Positions 45,420 to 54,056 of a stretch of 64,000 nucleotides of DNA are shown in pieces. Source of the stretch: Streptomyces sp. B1I3 (GTDB taxonomy: Bacteria > Actinomycetota > Actinomycetes > Streptomycetales > Streptomycetaceae); NCBI RefSeq assembly GCF_030816615.1, contig NZ_JAUSYD010000001.1:248001-312000 (forward strand), in the 5' to 3' direction. Position 1 is the stretch's first letter. Each line of letters starts with the position of its first letter. The translations under genes and the position numbers were made by a program. Below the pieces are notes generated by a model. That model saw nothing but the letters and a program-made list of their open reading frames with translations, searched no databases and was not told the origin of the DNA.

Positions 45420-45718
45420 AGGGCCCGCCGCCGCAGTACCTGCCCTTGCTGCTTCGACGCCTGTTCCCGGCTCGACCTCACGCGACGTACCGGCCGAACC
45501 CGGCCCCCGCGGCCCTGCGCCGCGCCCGCGGCTGGGCGGTGCTGCGTGCCCTCGGCGGCATGCACATCGGTGACGCCGGTGTCCACGGCCGCCCGGGAGG
45601 CAAGCCCACCTGGGGCCCTGCCGCCCACGCCGTACTGCGACGCCTCACTGCGACAGCCGCCCGGCGCCCCGGACGAAGGTGCCACGGGAGCGGACCGGCG
45701 AGGGCGGCCGGATCGTGA
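45420..45718 (+). pseudogene. C-terminal relic of an APH-family phosphotransferase
   Basis: The translation ALRRARGWAVLRALGGMHIG, DAGVHGRPGGKPTWGPAAHA, VLRRLTATAA matches the C-terminal lobe of aminoglycoside-phosphotransferase-like (choline/APH) proteins, where RARGWAxxxALG and GxPGGKPTWGP are recurrent. The kinase lobe with the HGDLHxGN and DW(D/E) motifs is absent, so only ~90 residues survive. Confidence 0.55.
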
Positions 45719-45820
45719 GGTACGCGCCTGCCGAATGCTGCGAGGACTCGCCCGTCGTTGCTTCCGGTGGTTGCCGTCCCCGGCGCCGGCGGAAGCCACC
45801 GAGGGGCGGGCGCACGTCCG

Positions 45821-46753
45821 TCAGGGTCCGACGGGAGCCGCCGCGGGCGCATCGGCCATCCGCCTGCCCACGCGGGCCGCGGTCTCACGCAGCCAGATGT
45901 GGGCCGCGTCGTGCGTGTGTACGGGGTGCCACCACAGTGCCTCCCGCAAGGGGACCGCTTCGTAGGGCGGCTCGACGACGTGGACAGCGGCGAGCGGCGC
46001 GAGAAGCCGGGCGAGGCGCGCCTGCACCAGGGTGATGCGCCGGGTACCCGCCACCAGCAGCGGCAGCAGCTGGAAGCTGTCGACGGAGACTTCCACCTGC
46101 GGTTCGATGCCGAGCATGCCCAGTTGGCGTACGGCCGGAGCGTCGTAGGTGCGCTGGTAGGTGACCCACGGCAGCCGTCCCAGATCATTGCGGGTGAGGC
46201 GGTCGTCCACAGTCGGATGGCCGTCGGCGACGAGGAAGACCCAGCGGTCCTCGTAGAGGTCGGTGGCGGGGAAGTCGCTGATGACGCCGTGCGGCATGAG
46301 CAGTCCGTCGGTGGTGCTCAGCAGGGTGGCCGTGTCGTCGACCACGGTGGGCGGGGTCTGGCTGAAGCGCAACCGGATGCCGGGGGCCTCCTCGTGCACC
46401 ACCCGGGCGAGTTCGGTCCCGAACACGGCGACCGCGTAGTCGGACGCCACGAGCTTGAACTCACGCGTCTCACTGCCCGGGTCGAAGTCTGCCTGACTCG
46501 CGAAGAGGCGTTCCATCACTTCGTACGCGGCCGAAGTGCGGGCAAGGAGGACCTGGCCGAGGGCGGTGAGCTCGTAGTGGCCGCCTACGCGGGCGAGCAG
46601 GTCGTCGTCGAAGTGGCGGCGCAACCGGGCAAGGGCAGCGCTCATCGCGGGCTGGCTGAGCCCGATGCGCTGCCCGGCGCGGGTGACGTTGCGTTCCTCC
46701 AGCAGAGCGCGCAGGGCGACGACGAGGTTGAGGTCGAGGCGGGCCAGATTCAC
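45821..46753 (-). CDS. LysR-family regulator of the aromatic catabolic cluster
   Basis: 310 residues from GTG at 46753 (NLARLDLNLVVALRALLEER), preceded by AAGGGAA. The HTH is NVTRAGQRIGLSQPAMSAALARL (~20-42) with LRRHFDDDLLARVGGHYELT, in the NodD/PcaQ/NahR-like subgroup. The ligand-binding half (residues ~90-300) has two Rossmann-like lobes. NahR-type relatives respond to aromatic acids. It is divergent by 128 bp from the FAH gene at 46882. That spacer carries repeated GCAATCA/TGATTGC motifs, the likely binding sites. Confidence 0.92.
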   Translation of the reverse strand: MNLARLDLNLVVALRALLEERNVTRAGQRIGLSQPAMSAALARLRRHFDDDLLARVGGHYELTALGQVLLARTSAAYEVMERLFASQADFDPGSETREFKLVASDYAVAVFGTELARVVHEEAPGIRLRFSQTPPTVVDDTATLLSTTDGLLMPHGVISDFPATDLYEDRWVFLVADGHPTVDDRLTRNDLGRLPWVTYQRTYDAPAVRQLGMLGIEPQVEVSVDSFQLLPLLVAGTRRITLVQARLARLLAPLAAVHVVEPPYEAVPLREALWWHPVHTHDAAHIWLRETAARVGRRMADAPAAAPVGP

Positions 46754-46800
46754 GGGGCTTCCCTTTGCGGTAAGGCGCTGACCAGGGAGAAATAAATGTC

Positions 46801-46878
46801 GTGGATGGCAATCATCCACAGAATCGATTTCCCTGATTGCAGGTGACGGGTCCAGATTAGTCACACCGCAATCAGGAG
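46801..46878 (+). promoter_or_regulatory. divergent control region with LysR-type repeats
   Basis: An inverted repeat GTGGATG-gcaat-CATCCAC (46801-46819) is followed by CCTGATTGC (46832-46840) and its exact complement GCAATCAGG (46868-46876). GCAATCA also occurs inside the first repeat (46808-46814). The last copy runs into the AGGAGG ribosome site of the 46882 gene. It may hold LysR operators and, if transcribed, a hairpin that would touch the ribosome site. Confidence 0.6.
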
Positions 46879-46881
46879 GAC

Positions 46882-47880
46882 ATGTTCGTGATACCTGCAT
46901 CCGCGTCCGCACTCTTCGCCGGACCGTTCGCTCTCGCCACGCTCTCGGTACCAGGGGGACCGGCCTTCCCCGCACTCGTCACCGCGGACGGGCAGGTGCT
47001 CGACCTGCGCGTCGCCTTCGGCGACGACCGTCTGTCCATCCGTGATCTCCTGGACGAGTGGGACACGGCTGCGGTGCGGCTCACGGCGCTGGCCGCCGAC
47101 GGGAGCCTGGAGCGGAGGCCGTTGGCGGACTTCCGGGTGCACGCTCCGGTCGAGCCGCGCCAGGTGTTCCAGTCGGGCGCCAACTACCGGCAGCACGTCA
47201 TCGACCTGCACGTCGCGCACCGGGATCCGGCCGATGAGCGGTCCGAAGAGGAGCGGCGCGCCGAGGCCGCAGAGATCATGGACCGTCGGGCAGCGGAGGA
47301 CCTGCCCTACGTCTTCATCGGTCTGCCCAGCGCGATCACCGGCCCCTACGATGACGTCACACTTCCCGCATGGGCCGAAAAGCCCGACTGGGAACTGGAG
47401 TTGGCTGTGGTCATCGGCCGTCCGGCCCACCGGGTGTCCGCCGGGGAGGCGCTGGAGTACGTCGCCGGTTACACGATCGCCAACGACCTCACCGATCGCG
47501 CCACGGTCTTCCGCCGGGACATGCCGCAGATCGGTACGGACTGGCTGCGCAGCAAGAACGCCCCCGGGTTCACGCCGCTCGGCCCCTGGATCGTGCCCGC
47601 CTCGTCGATCGCCGACCCGGACGACCTGCAGGTGACGCTGAAGCTGAACGGCGAGACCATGCAGGACGAGTCCACCAAGGACATGCTCTTCGACACGGCG
47701 CGCGTGGTGGCGTACGCCTCGCAGACCGCACGACTCCTCCCCGGCGACCTCGTGCTGACGGGCAGCCCGGCCGGCAACGGCATGCACTGGGGCCGGCTGC
47801 TGCGCGACGGGGACGTCATGGAGGGCTCGGTCACCGGGCTCGGCGTCCAGCGCACCCGCTGTGTGACGGAGGCGTCGTGA
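46882..47880 (+). CDS. fumarylacetoacetate hydrolase-family protein 1
   Basis: 332 residues after AGGAGG. An N-terminal lead domain (~100 residues) is followed by the FAH barrel: QVFQSGANYRQHVIDLHVAH with the catalytic His, YVFIGLPSAITGPYDDVTLP, KPDWELELAVVIGRPAHRVS with metal-binding Glu residues, YTIANDLTDRATVFRR with the Asp, LVLTGSPAGNGMHWGRLL near the C-terminus. The fold cleaves C-C bonds of 1,3-dicarbonyls such as acylpyruvates or ring-fission products. First gene of the catabolic operon; its stop overlaps the next GTG (GTGA). Confidence 0.93.
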   Translation: MFVIPASASALFAGPFALATLSVPGGPAFPALVTADGQVLDLRVAFGDDRLSIRDLLDEWDTAAVRLTALAADGSLERRPLADFRVHAPVEPRQVFQSGANYRQHVIDLHVAHRDPADERSEEERRAEAAEIMDRRAAEDLPYVFIGLPSAITGPYDDVTLPAWAEKPDWELELAVVIGRPAHRVSAGEALEYVAGYTIANDLTDRATVFRRDMPQIGTDWLRSKNAPGFTPLGPWIVPASSIADPDDLQVTLKLNGETMQDESTKDMLFDTARVVAYASQTARLLPGDLVLTGSPAGNGMHWGRLLRDGDVMEGSVTGLGVQRTRCVTEAS

Positions 47881-48839
47881 GCCTCGACCGCACCGACCCC
47901 GAGGGCTCGATCGCGGAGGCCGCCGAGGCGTACTCCAACTGGGGTCGCTGGGGCGAGGACGACGTCCTGGGCACCCTCAACTTCCTGGACGAGGGCAAGC
48001 GCCGTGAGGGCGCGGCCCTGATCCGGCGGGGTGTCAGCTTCTCCCTCTCCCAGCGCTTCGACATGCACGGCCCGCAGAAGGGATGGCGCCGGCGTACCAA
48101 CCCGGTGCACACCATGCTCGACACGGGCACCGACGCGGTTGCCGGAGGGCAGGGCTTCCCGCACGGCCTCGGCGGCGCCGACGACGTCATCGCCATGCCG
48201 TTGCAGTGCTCCACCCAATGGGACGGGCTCGGGCACATCTTCGACCACGGCAGGGCGTGGAACGGAAGGCCGGCCGAAAAGGTCGTCACCTCCGAAGGTG
48301 ACCTGGTCACCGGGATCGAGCACATGGCCCCGCACGTCGCCGGGCGCGGCGTCCTCCTGGACGTGGGCCGTGCCATCGGTGAGGACGGCGAGCTGCCCGA
48401 CGGTTTCGCCATCACCGGGGAACACCTGGCAACGACTGCCGAGACCCAGGGCACGGCCGTCGGCCGCGGCGACCTCGTCCTGGTGCGCACGGGACAGCTC
48501 ACCCGGGCCCGGCGTGACGGCTGGGGCGACTACGCGGGCGGTGCGGCTCCCGGTCTGTCCTTCACCGCAGCCGGCTGGCTGCACGGCACGGAGATCGCCG
48601 CGATCGCCACCGACACCTGGGGCTTCGAGGTGCGGCCCAACGAGTTCGCGGACGCCTTCCAGCCGTTGCACCAGGTCGCGATACCCAACATCGGACTGCT
48701 GATCGGCGAGATGTGGGATCTGGACGCCCTCGCCGAGGACTGCGCCGCCGACGGCGTGTACGAGTTCTGGCTCACCGCCGCGCCCCTCCCCATCACCGGC
48801 GCAGTCGGCTCTCCCGTCAACCCGATCGCCGTCAAGTAG
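47877..48839 (+). CDS. cyclase-family (kynurenine formamidase-like) metal hydrolase
   Basis: 320 residues from GTG at 47877, overlapping the FAH stop as GTGA. Cyclase-family features: SNWGRWGEDDVLGTLNFLDE, LIRRGVSFSLSQRFDMHGP, and the metal motif MPLQCSTQWDGLGHIFDHG (~98-116), a Trp/Gln variant of HxGTHxDxxxH used by long members. VLLDVGRAIGEDGELPDG, RGDLVLVRTGQL and a C-terminal HQVAIPNIGLLIGEMWDLDAL complete it. Members hydrolyse amides, lactones or isatin. In this operon it could open a lactone or remove an N-acyl group (inference). Confidence 0.9.
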   Translation: MSLDRTDPEGSIAEAAEAYSNWGRWGEDDVLGTLNFLDEGKRREGAALIRRGVSFSLSQRFDMHGPQKGWRRRTNPVHTMLDTGTDAVAGGQGFPHGLGGADDVIAMPLQCSTQWDGLGHIFDHGRAWNGRPAEKVVTSEGDLVTGIEHMAPHVAGRGVLLDVGRAIGEDGELPDGFAITGEHLATTAETQGTAVGRGDLVLVRTGQLTRARRDGWGDYAGGAAPGLSFTAAGWLHGTEIAAIATDTWGFEVRPNEFADAFQPLHQVAIPNIGLLIGEMWDLDALAEDCAADGVYEFWLTAAPLPITGAVGSPVNPIAVK

Positions 48840-48863
48840 TGCCAGGAACAAGGAAGTCCCACC

Positions 48864-49994
48864 ATGAATGAGCATCGTACGGTCCTGGTGATCGGTGGCG
48901 GCGCGGCCGGCAACGCGGTGACGCTCCTGCTGTCTCGCGCCGGTCTCGACGTGCACCTGATCGAAGCCAAGGACGACTGGAACGCCACCGCCGGCTCGGG
49001 CATCACCCTGCAGGGGAACGCCCTGCGCGTGCTGCGGGAGCTGGGCGTGTGGGAGCAGGTCGAAGCCTCGGGCTTCGGCTTCGGATCGGTCGGCATCACC
49101 TCCCCTGACGGGACCGTCCTGCACGTGCAGGACGACATCCGCAGCGGTGGCGACGACCTGCCCGCCACCGTCGGCATGCAGCGGCCACAGCTCCAGCGCA
49201 TCCTGATCGAGGCCGTGCGCGCCACCGGCGCGTCCGTCCGTCTGGGCATCACCGCCGAGATCCTCGGGCAGGACGCCGACGGGGTCTCCGTGCGCTTCAG
49301 CGACGGCTCCGAGGGCCGTTACGACCTGGTGGTCGCCGCCGACGGGCTGGGATCCACCACGCGCACGGCGCTCGGCATGACGGCGAAGCCCGAGCCGACC
49401 GGCATGGCGATCTGGCGTATCGCCGCCCCCCGGCCGGCCGGCGTGACCCGCACCGACCTCGCCTACGGCGGCCCGGCCTACATCGCCGGCTACTGCCCCA
49501 CCAGCGACACCACCCTGTACGCCTACGTGGTCGAGGCCAATCGCGATCGCGCCTCGATCCCGGCCGGGTCCTACGCCGACGAGATGCGCAGCCTGGCTTC
49601 TGCGTACGGCGGCTTCTGGCCGGAGATCACCGCTCACATCACCGACCCGGAGCAGGTCAACTACACCTGGTTCGACCGGATGCTGGTGGAGGGCTGCTGG
49701 CACCGCGGCCGGGTCGTGCTGATCGGCGACGCCGCGCACTGCTGCCCGCCGACCCTCGCCCAGGGCGCCGCGCTGTCCCTGGAGGACGCGTGGGTCCTCG
49801 CACAGATGCTGACCGAATCGGACACCTGGGACGACGCACTGTTCCAGGCGTACTACGAGCGGCGGATCTCCCGGGTCCGGCCGGTGGTGGAGGCGTCCGT
49901 CCGGATCGGGCAGTGGCAGCTGGACGGCGTGCGGGACGCCGACGTACCCGGCCTGATGGCCCGCACCATGACGATGCTCCGGGAGCTGCCGTGA
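48864..49994 (+). CDS. FAD-dependent aromatic monooxygenase (salicylate-hydroxylase-like)
   Basis: 376 residues, class A flavoprotein. VLVIGGGAAGNAVTLLLSRA (residues ~7-26) is the FAD-binding GxGxxG, with Glu in LIEAKDDW. DLVVAADGLGSTTRTALGM is the DG motif (~155-173). GRVVLIGDAAHCCPPTLAQGA with ALSLEDAWVLAQ is the GD motif (~282-315). It should use NAD(P)H and O2 to hydroxylate an aromatic acid, preparing it for the ring-cleaving dioxygenase three genes on. The downstream amidohydrolase start overlaps its stop (GTGA). Confidence 0.92.
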   Translation: MNEHRTVLVIGGGAAGNAVTLLLSRAGLDVHLIEAKDDWNATAGSGITLQGNALRVLRELGVWEQVEASGFGFGSVGITSPDGTVLHVQDDIRSGGDDLPATVGMQRPQLQRILIEAVRATGASVRLGITAEILGQDADGVSVRFSDGSEGRYDLVVAADGLGSTTRTALGMTAKPEPTGMAIWRIAAPRPAGVTRTDLAYGGPAYIAGYCPTSDTTLYAYVVEANRDRASIPAGSYADEMRSLASAYGGFWPEITAHITDPEQVNYTWFDRMLVEGCWHRGRVVLIGDAAHCCPPTLAQGAALSLEDAWVLAQMLTESDTWDDALFQAYYERRISRVRPVVEASVRIGQWQLDGVRDADVPGLMARTMTMLRELP

Positions 49995-50995
49995 CCGTGT
50001 CCACCGTCGACGTGCACGCCCATGTCCTGCTGCCCGAGGTCGAGGCACTGGTGGCAGGCCTGCCGGGCCACGACGCCGCCAGGGCGCTGGACGCCAGGCG
50101 CAACGGCGCCGAGGCCCTCGCAGTGAGCGGACCCATGGTCCGTGAACGCATCCCGAAACTGACGGACGTCGCCGAGCGCCTGGCGGCGATGGACGGGCAG
50201 GGCGTCGACGTACAGCTGGTCAGCCCCTCCCCCTCGCACTACCACTACTGGGCGGACGAGGAGACGGCAGAGAAGGTGTACCGCCTCGCCAACGAGGCCA
50301 CCGCGGCACATTGCGCGGCGGCTCCGAAGCGCTTGCGCGGGCTGGGACTCGTACCGCTCCAGCACCCGGAGCAGGCCGTGGAAGCCCTCGACGACGCCCT
50401 GGGGCACGGGCTCCTCGGCGTGGAGATCTCCAGCCACGCACCGGGCCGGGAACTGTCCGATCCGGCGTACGAGCCCCTGTGGGCCCGGGCGGAGGAAAGC
50501 GGCGCGGTGCTCTTCCTGCACCCCTTCGGGTGCACGCTCGACGAGCGCCTGGACCGGTGGTACCTGTCCAACACCGTCGGCCAGCCCACCGAGAACGCCG
50601 TCGCGCTCTCCCATCTCATCTTCTCGGGCGTCCTGGACCGCCATCCCGCTCTGAAGGTGATCGCCGCACACGGCGGCGGCTACCTGCCCACCCACATCGG
50701 CCGCAGCGACCACGCCTGGACCACACGCGCGGACGCGGGGGCGGGCTGCGCGCACCTGCCCAGCAGCTACCTGAAGCGGCTGTACTTCGACTCTCTCGTC
50801 CACGACCCGCACGTCCTGCGCGAGCTGGTCCGCGTGGCCGGCGCCGACCGGGTCCTGCTCGGCTCCGACTTCCCCTTCGACATGGGCACGGACGATCCGG
50901 TCGCCGCCCTCCGCACGGCCCGGCTGTCCGGGACCGACCTCGACGCCGTACGCGGCCGGAACGCCGCCGCCCTGCTCGACCTCGCCCTCGCCTGA
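49991..50995 (+). CDS. amidohydrolase-family decarboxylase (ACMSD-like)
   Basis: 334 residues from GTG at 49991, overlapping the previous stop. The ACMSD-type TIM barrel has the zinc HxH in STVDVHAHVLLPEVEAL (His9, His11), VDVQLVSPSPSHYHYW, GVEISSHAPGRELSD, VLFLHPFGCTLDERLDRWY with the third His, LKVIAAHGGGYLPTHIGR with the fourth, and LLGSDFPFDMGTDD with the Asp. This family non-oxidatively decarboxylates aromatic acids or ring-fission semialdehydes (ACMSD, gamma-resorcylate decarboxylase). In the cluster it likely removes a carboxyl group before or after cleavage. Confidence 0.92.
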   Translation: MTVSTVDVHAHVLLPEVEALVAGLPGHDAARALDARRNGAEALAVSGPMVRERIPKLTDVAERLAAMDGQGVDVQLVSPSPSHYHYWADEETAEKVYRLANEATAAHCAAAPKRLRGLGLVPLQHPEQAVEALDDALGHGLLGVEISSHAPGRELSDPAYEPLWARAEESGAVLFLHPFGCTLDERLDRWYLSNTVGQPTENAVALSHLIFSGVLDRHPALKVIAAHGGGYLPTHIGRSDHAWTTRADAGAGCAHLPSSYLKRLYFDSLVHDPHVLRELVRVAGADRVLLGSDFPFDMGTDDPVAALRTARLSGTDLDAVRGRNAAALLDLALA

Positions 50996-51008
50996 GGAGG
51001 CACCCACC

Positions 51009-51947
51009 ATGAGCACACGTCTGCTCACCCACCTGCGGCACGTCGACCTGGCGGTGCCGGACTACGACAAGCAACTCGACTTCTACGGCGGGGTCTGGGG
51101 CCTCACCAAAGCCGCCGAGGACTCCGGGATCTCCTTCCTGGCCGCCGAGGGATCCCCCGAGCAGTACGTCGTGCGGCTCCGCAGGGCCGAGGAGAAGCGG
51201 CTCGACCTCGTCTCCTACGGCGCCGCGAACCCTGCCGACGTGGACACCCTCGCCGAACGGCTCCTGGCCGCCGGTGTGCAGCTGATCTCCCAGCCAGGCG
51301 TCGTGGACACCCCGGGCGGCGGGTACGGCTTCCGCTTCTTCGACGTCGACGGCCGCACCATCGAGGTCTCCGCCGATGTCGAGGTCCGGCAGCACAGGAA
51401 GATCGAGGAGAAGGAGGCCATCCCGGTCAAGCTCTCCCACGTCGTCCTCAACTCCCCCGACCTCAACCGCACCCGGGAGTGGTACGAGCGCCACCTCGGC
51501 TTCGCCCTCTCGGACACTCTCAGCTCGCCGCACATGGGCGAGGTGATGCACTTCATGCGGATCAGCAACCAGCACCACTCCATGGCCATCGCGCAGGGAC
51601 CGCACACCGCCCTGCACCACGTCTCGTTCGAGATGCGCGGGATCGACGAGTACATGCGGGGCTCCGGCCGGGTCATGCGGGCCGGATTCCGGAAGATCTG
51701 GGGCCCCGGCCGGCACATGGCGGGCGACAACACCTTCACCTACTTCCTCGACCCCCATGGCAACACCGTCGAGTACACGACCGAACTGGAGAACCTCGAC
51801 GAGGACACCTGGCACCCGCACGTCTACGACTTCTCCCGGCCCGAGGTCACCGACCAGTGGGGAACGGCCAACGCGATGAACGAGATCGTCGCCAAGGAGT
51901 CGTTCAACGACCCCGACCGCGGGTGCTTCGTCGCCCCGCCCGTCTGA
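51009..51947 (+). CDS. extradiol ring-cleavage dioxygenase (VOC type I)
   Basis: 312 residues made of two VOC modules. The N-terminal module (THLRHVDLAVPDYDKQLDFY) is structural. The C-terminal module carries the iron site: His144 (KLSHVVLNSP), His204 (ALHHVSFEMRG) and Glu255 (DPHGNTVEYTTELE). VSFEMRGIDEYMRGSG and WGPGRHMAGDNTFTYF match HpaD/BphC-like catechol 2,3-dioxygenases. It opens a catechol-type ring meta to the hydroxyls. Its place after the monooxygenase and decarboxylase fits a hydroxylation/meta-cleavage route. The preceding stop is 11 bases from its ATG. Confidence 0.94.
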   Translation: MSTRLLTHLRHVDLAVPDYDKQLDFYGGVWGLTKAAEDSGISFLAAEGSPEQYVVRLRRAEEKRLDLVSYGAANPADVDTLAERLLAAGVQLISQPGVVDTPGGGYGFRFFDVDGRTIEVSADVEVRQHRKIEEKEAIPVKLSHVVLNSPDLNRTREWYERHLGFALSDTLSSPHMGEVMHFMRISNQHHSMAIAQGPHTALHHVSFEMRGIDEYMRGSGRVMRAGFRKIWGPGRHMAGDNTFTYFLDPHGNTVEYTTELENLDEDTWHPHVYDFSRPEVTDQWGTANAMNEIVAKESFNDPDRGCFVAPPV

Positions 51948-52228
51948 CCCGCCCTGCTCCGGGGGCACGGCGCAGGGCGCGCAACCCGCTTCTGCCCGCG
52001 CCGCCGCCCCCGGTCGACGGCGCGGGCGCCCACCGGCGGCCTCCGCGCCTCCGCGCCTCCCGCCCTTGGCGCCTCCCGGAGCCCCGCCTCCCGAACATCC
52101 CCGCGAGGAAAGTCCGTTCAAGGAGGTCGCCGGGGCCGCGGCGCCCGTGCGGCAGCCACCGCAGCCCCGCCGCGGTCGCCACGTCCTTGCGCGCTTCCCC
52201 TTGCCCCCGCCCCACCAGGAGTCCCACC

Positions 52229-53200
52229 ATGCGTTTCGCCGCCTACGAGCACCAGCACCGCCGCAGAGTGGCCGTCGTGGAAGAGGACGGCACCCTCCTT
52301 CCGCTGCCCGGTGTCTCCTCGCTCACCACTCTTCTGGCGGAGTCCGACGGTCTGCCCGGACTGCTCGCCGCGGGTGCGGCGGCACTCGATGTGCCGGCCG
52401 GTCCCCACATCTCCGGCGTTCGCCTGCTCCCTCCTCTTCAGCCCTCCTCCATAAGGGACTTCGTCACCTTCGAGGAACACGTCGAGGGTGTACGCCGATC
52501 CGTCGACGGCGCCGCGGGCGTGCCCGAGCAGTGGTACGCGGCACCGACCTTCTACTTCACCAATCCCCACGCGGTCTACGGCCCCGATCAGGGTGTACCC
52601 GTGCCACCCGGCTCCTCCGCCCTGGACTTCGAACTCGAGGTGGGCGCCGTCATCGGCCGCGAGGGCCGCGACCTCACACCCGAACAGGCCCGCGCCCACA
52701 TCGTCGGCTACACCGTCTTCAACGACTGGTCCGCCCGCGACCTCCAGTCGGCGGAGATGAAGGTCGGTCTCGGCCCCTGCAAGGGCAAGGACACCGCCAC
52801 CACCCTGGGCCCCTACCTGGTCACCGCGGACGAACTGGAGCCCTACCGGGACGCCGACGGCTTCCTGCGCCTGGCGCTCACCGCCGAGGTCAACGGTGAG
52901 GCGGTCGGGAGGGACCTGCTGTCCAACATGAGCTGGACCTTCGAGGAGATGACCGCCTACGCGTCCCGTGGCACGCGCGTCATGCCGGGCGATGTCCTCG
53001 GCTCGGGAACCTGCGGCAACGGAGGATGCCTCGCGGAGCTGTGGGGCCTGCGCGGCGAACAGAGCCCGCCGCCCTTGCGGCCGGGCGACACCGTCAGCCT
53101 GACCGTCGAGGGCATCGGCACGCTCACCAGCACCGTGGTCCCCGGTACCGAACCCCGTCCCCTGCCGGCGGGCCGGCGCCGGCGCCGGGAGCGGCCGTGA
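52229..53200 (+). CDS. fumarylacetoacetate hydrolase-family protein 2
   Basis: 323 residues. Lead domain MRFAAYEHQHRRRVAVVEED, then the barrel: SSIRDFVTFEEHVEGVRRSVD with the catalytic His, PTFYFTNPHAVYGPDQGVPV, ALDFELEVGAVIGREGRDLT with metal Glu residues, HIVGYTVFNDWSARDLQSAE with the Asp, and GDVLGSGTCGNGGCLAELW near the end. It differs clearly from FAH1 and is closer to HpaG/acylpyruvase types. It probably hydrolyses or isomerises the ring-fission product. The C-terminus is Arg-rich (GRRRRRERP), and the stop overlaps the next GTG. Confidence 0.93.
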   Translation: MRFAAYEHQHRRRVAVVEEDGTLLPLPGVSSLTTLLAESDGLPGLLAAGAAALDVPAGPHISGVRLLPPLQPSSIRDFVTFEEHVEGVRRSVDGAAGVPEQWYAAPTFYFTNPHAVYGPDQGVPVPPGSSALDFELEVGAVIGREGRDLTPEQARAHIVGYTVFNDWSARDLQSAEMKVGLGPCKGKDTATTLGPYLVTADELEPYRDADGFLRLALTAEVNGEAVGRDLLSNMSWTFEEMTAYASRGTRVMPGDVLGSGTCGNGGCLAELWGLRGEQSPPPLRPGDTVSLTVEGIGTLTSTVVPGTEPRPLPAGRRRRRERP

Positions 53201-53973
53201 CCCGCCGGGACCCCACAGGGCTCTTCGGCAAGGTCGTCGTCGTCACCGGTGCGGCCCGTGGCCAAGGCGCCGCCGAGGCTGCCGCCCTCGCCCGCGAGGG
53301 CGCCCACGTCGTCGCGACGGACGTCGAACCCGTGGACGGCTGCCGCGGCCTGGACGTCACCAGTGAGAAGGACTGGGCCGAACTCGCCGCCGAACTCCGC
53401 GAGACGTACGGGCAGGTGCACGGCCTGGTCAACAACGCCGGCATCACCTGGCGCGCCCGTGTCGGCGACGTACGCCCGGAGGACATGGCACGCGTGCACG
53501 CGGTCAACGTCACCGGTCCGCTTCTCGGCATCCAGCACCTCGCGCCCCTCATGCCTCCTGGCTCCTCAATCGTGAACGTCGGCTCCTCGGCGGCCCTCAC
53601 CGCTCACTACCCGGTCGCCTACACGACCAGCAAGTGGGCTCTGCGGGGACTGTCGAAGACGGCGGCTCTGGAGCTCGGTCCCCGCGGAATCCGTGTCAAC
53701 ACGATCCATCCCGGCTACATCGAGACCGATATGACCGCCTCCGCCGCCCCGGCTTTCCGGGAAGCCAATATCCGCGAGACACCGCTGGGGCGCACCGGAA
53801 GCGCCGACGAAGTGGCTCCGGTGGTGGTCTTCCTGCTGTCCGACCGGGCCTCCTTCATCTCGGGGGCGGAGATCCCTGTCGACGGCGGCCTCACCGCACA
53901 CGGCGGCGTGAAGTCCGTGTCGGACGCCCTGCGCCTGGAGGCCGTGGAACGAAACGGCGCGACGGCACGGTGA
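53197..53973 (+). CDS. short-chain dehydrogenase/reductase
   Basis: 258 residues from GTG at 53197 (GTGA overlap with FAH2). Classical SDR: cofactor loop VVVVTGAARGQGAAEAAAL (~12-30), HGLVNNAGITW, catalytic Ser in IVNVGSSAALTAHYP, Tyr and Lys in AYTTSKWALRGLSK, RVNTIHPGYIETDMT, and the C-terminal FISGAEIPVDGGLTAHGG. Within the cluster it may oxidise a dihydrodiol or reduce a keto intermediate. NAD versus NADP use is suggested toward NAD by Asp in VATDVEPVDG (inference). Confidence 0.92.
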   Translation: MTRRDPTGLFGKVVVVTGAARGQGAAEAAALAREGAHVVATDVEPVDGCRGLDVTSEKDWAELAAELRETYGQVHGLVNNAGITWRARVGDVRPEDMARVHAVNVTGPLLGIQHLAPLMPPGSSIVNVGSSAALTAHYPVAYTTSKWALRGLSKTAALELGPRGIRVNTIHPGYIETDMTASAAPAFREANIRETPLGRTGSADEVAPVVVFLLSDRASFISGAEIPVDGGLTAHGGVKSVSDALRLEAVERNGATAR

Positions 53974-54056
53974 CACCGATCTCCGACGCCCCGGACGCGG
54001 CCGGCACGCCTCGCCTTCGACGTGCCCCCCTTGCCTCTCGTGAAAGGAACGCGTAC

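Noticed and set aside
47469..50048. An 859-codon open frame on the minus strand across the catabolic operon
   Set aside because: It lies antisense to three clearly homologous genes; long antisense frames are an artefact of G/C-rich third positions, and its translation is low-complexity.
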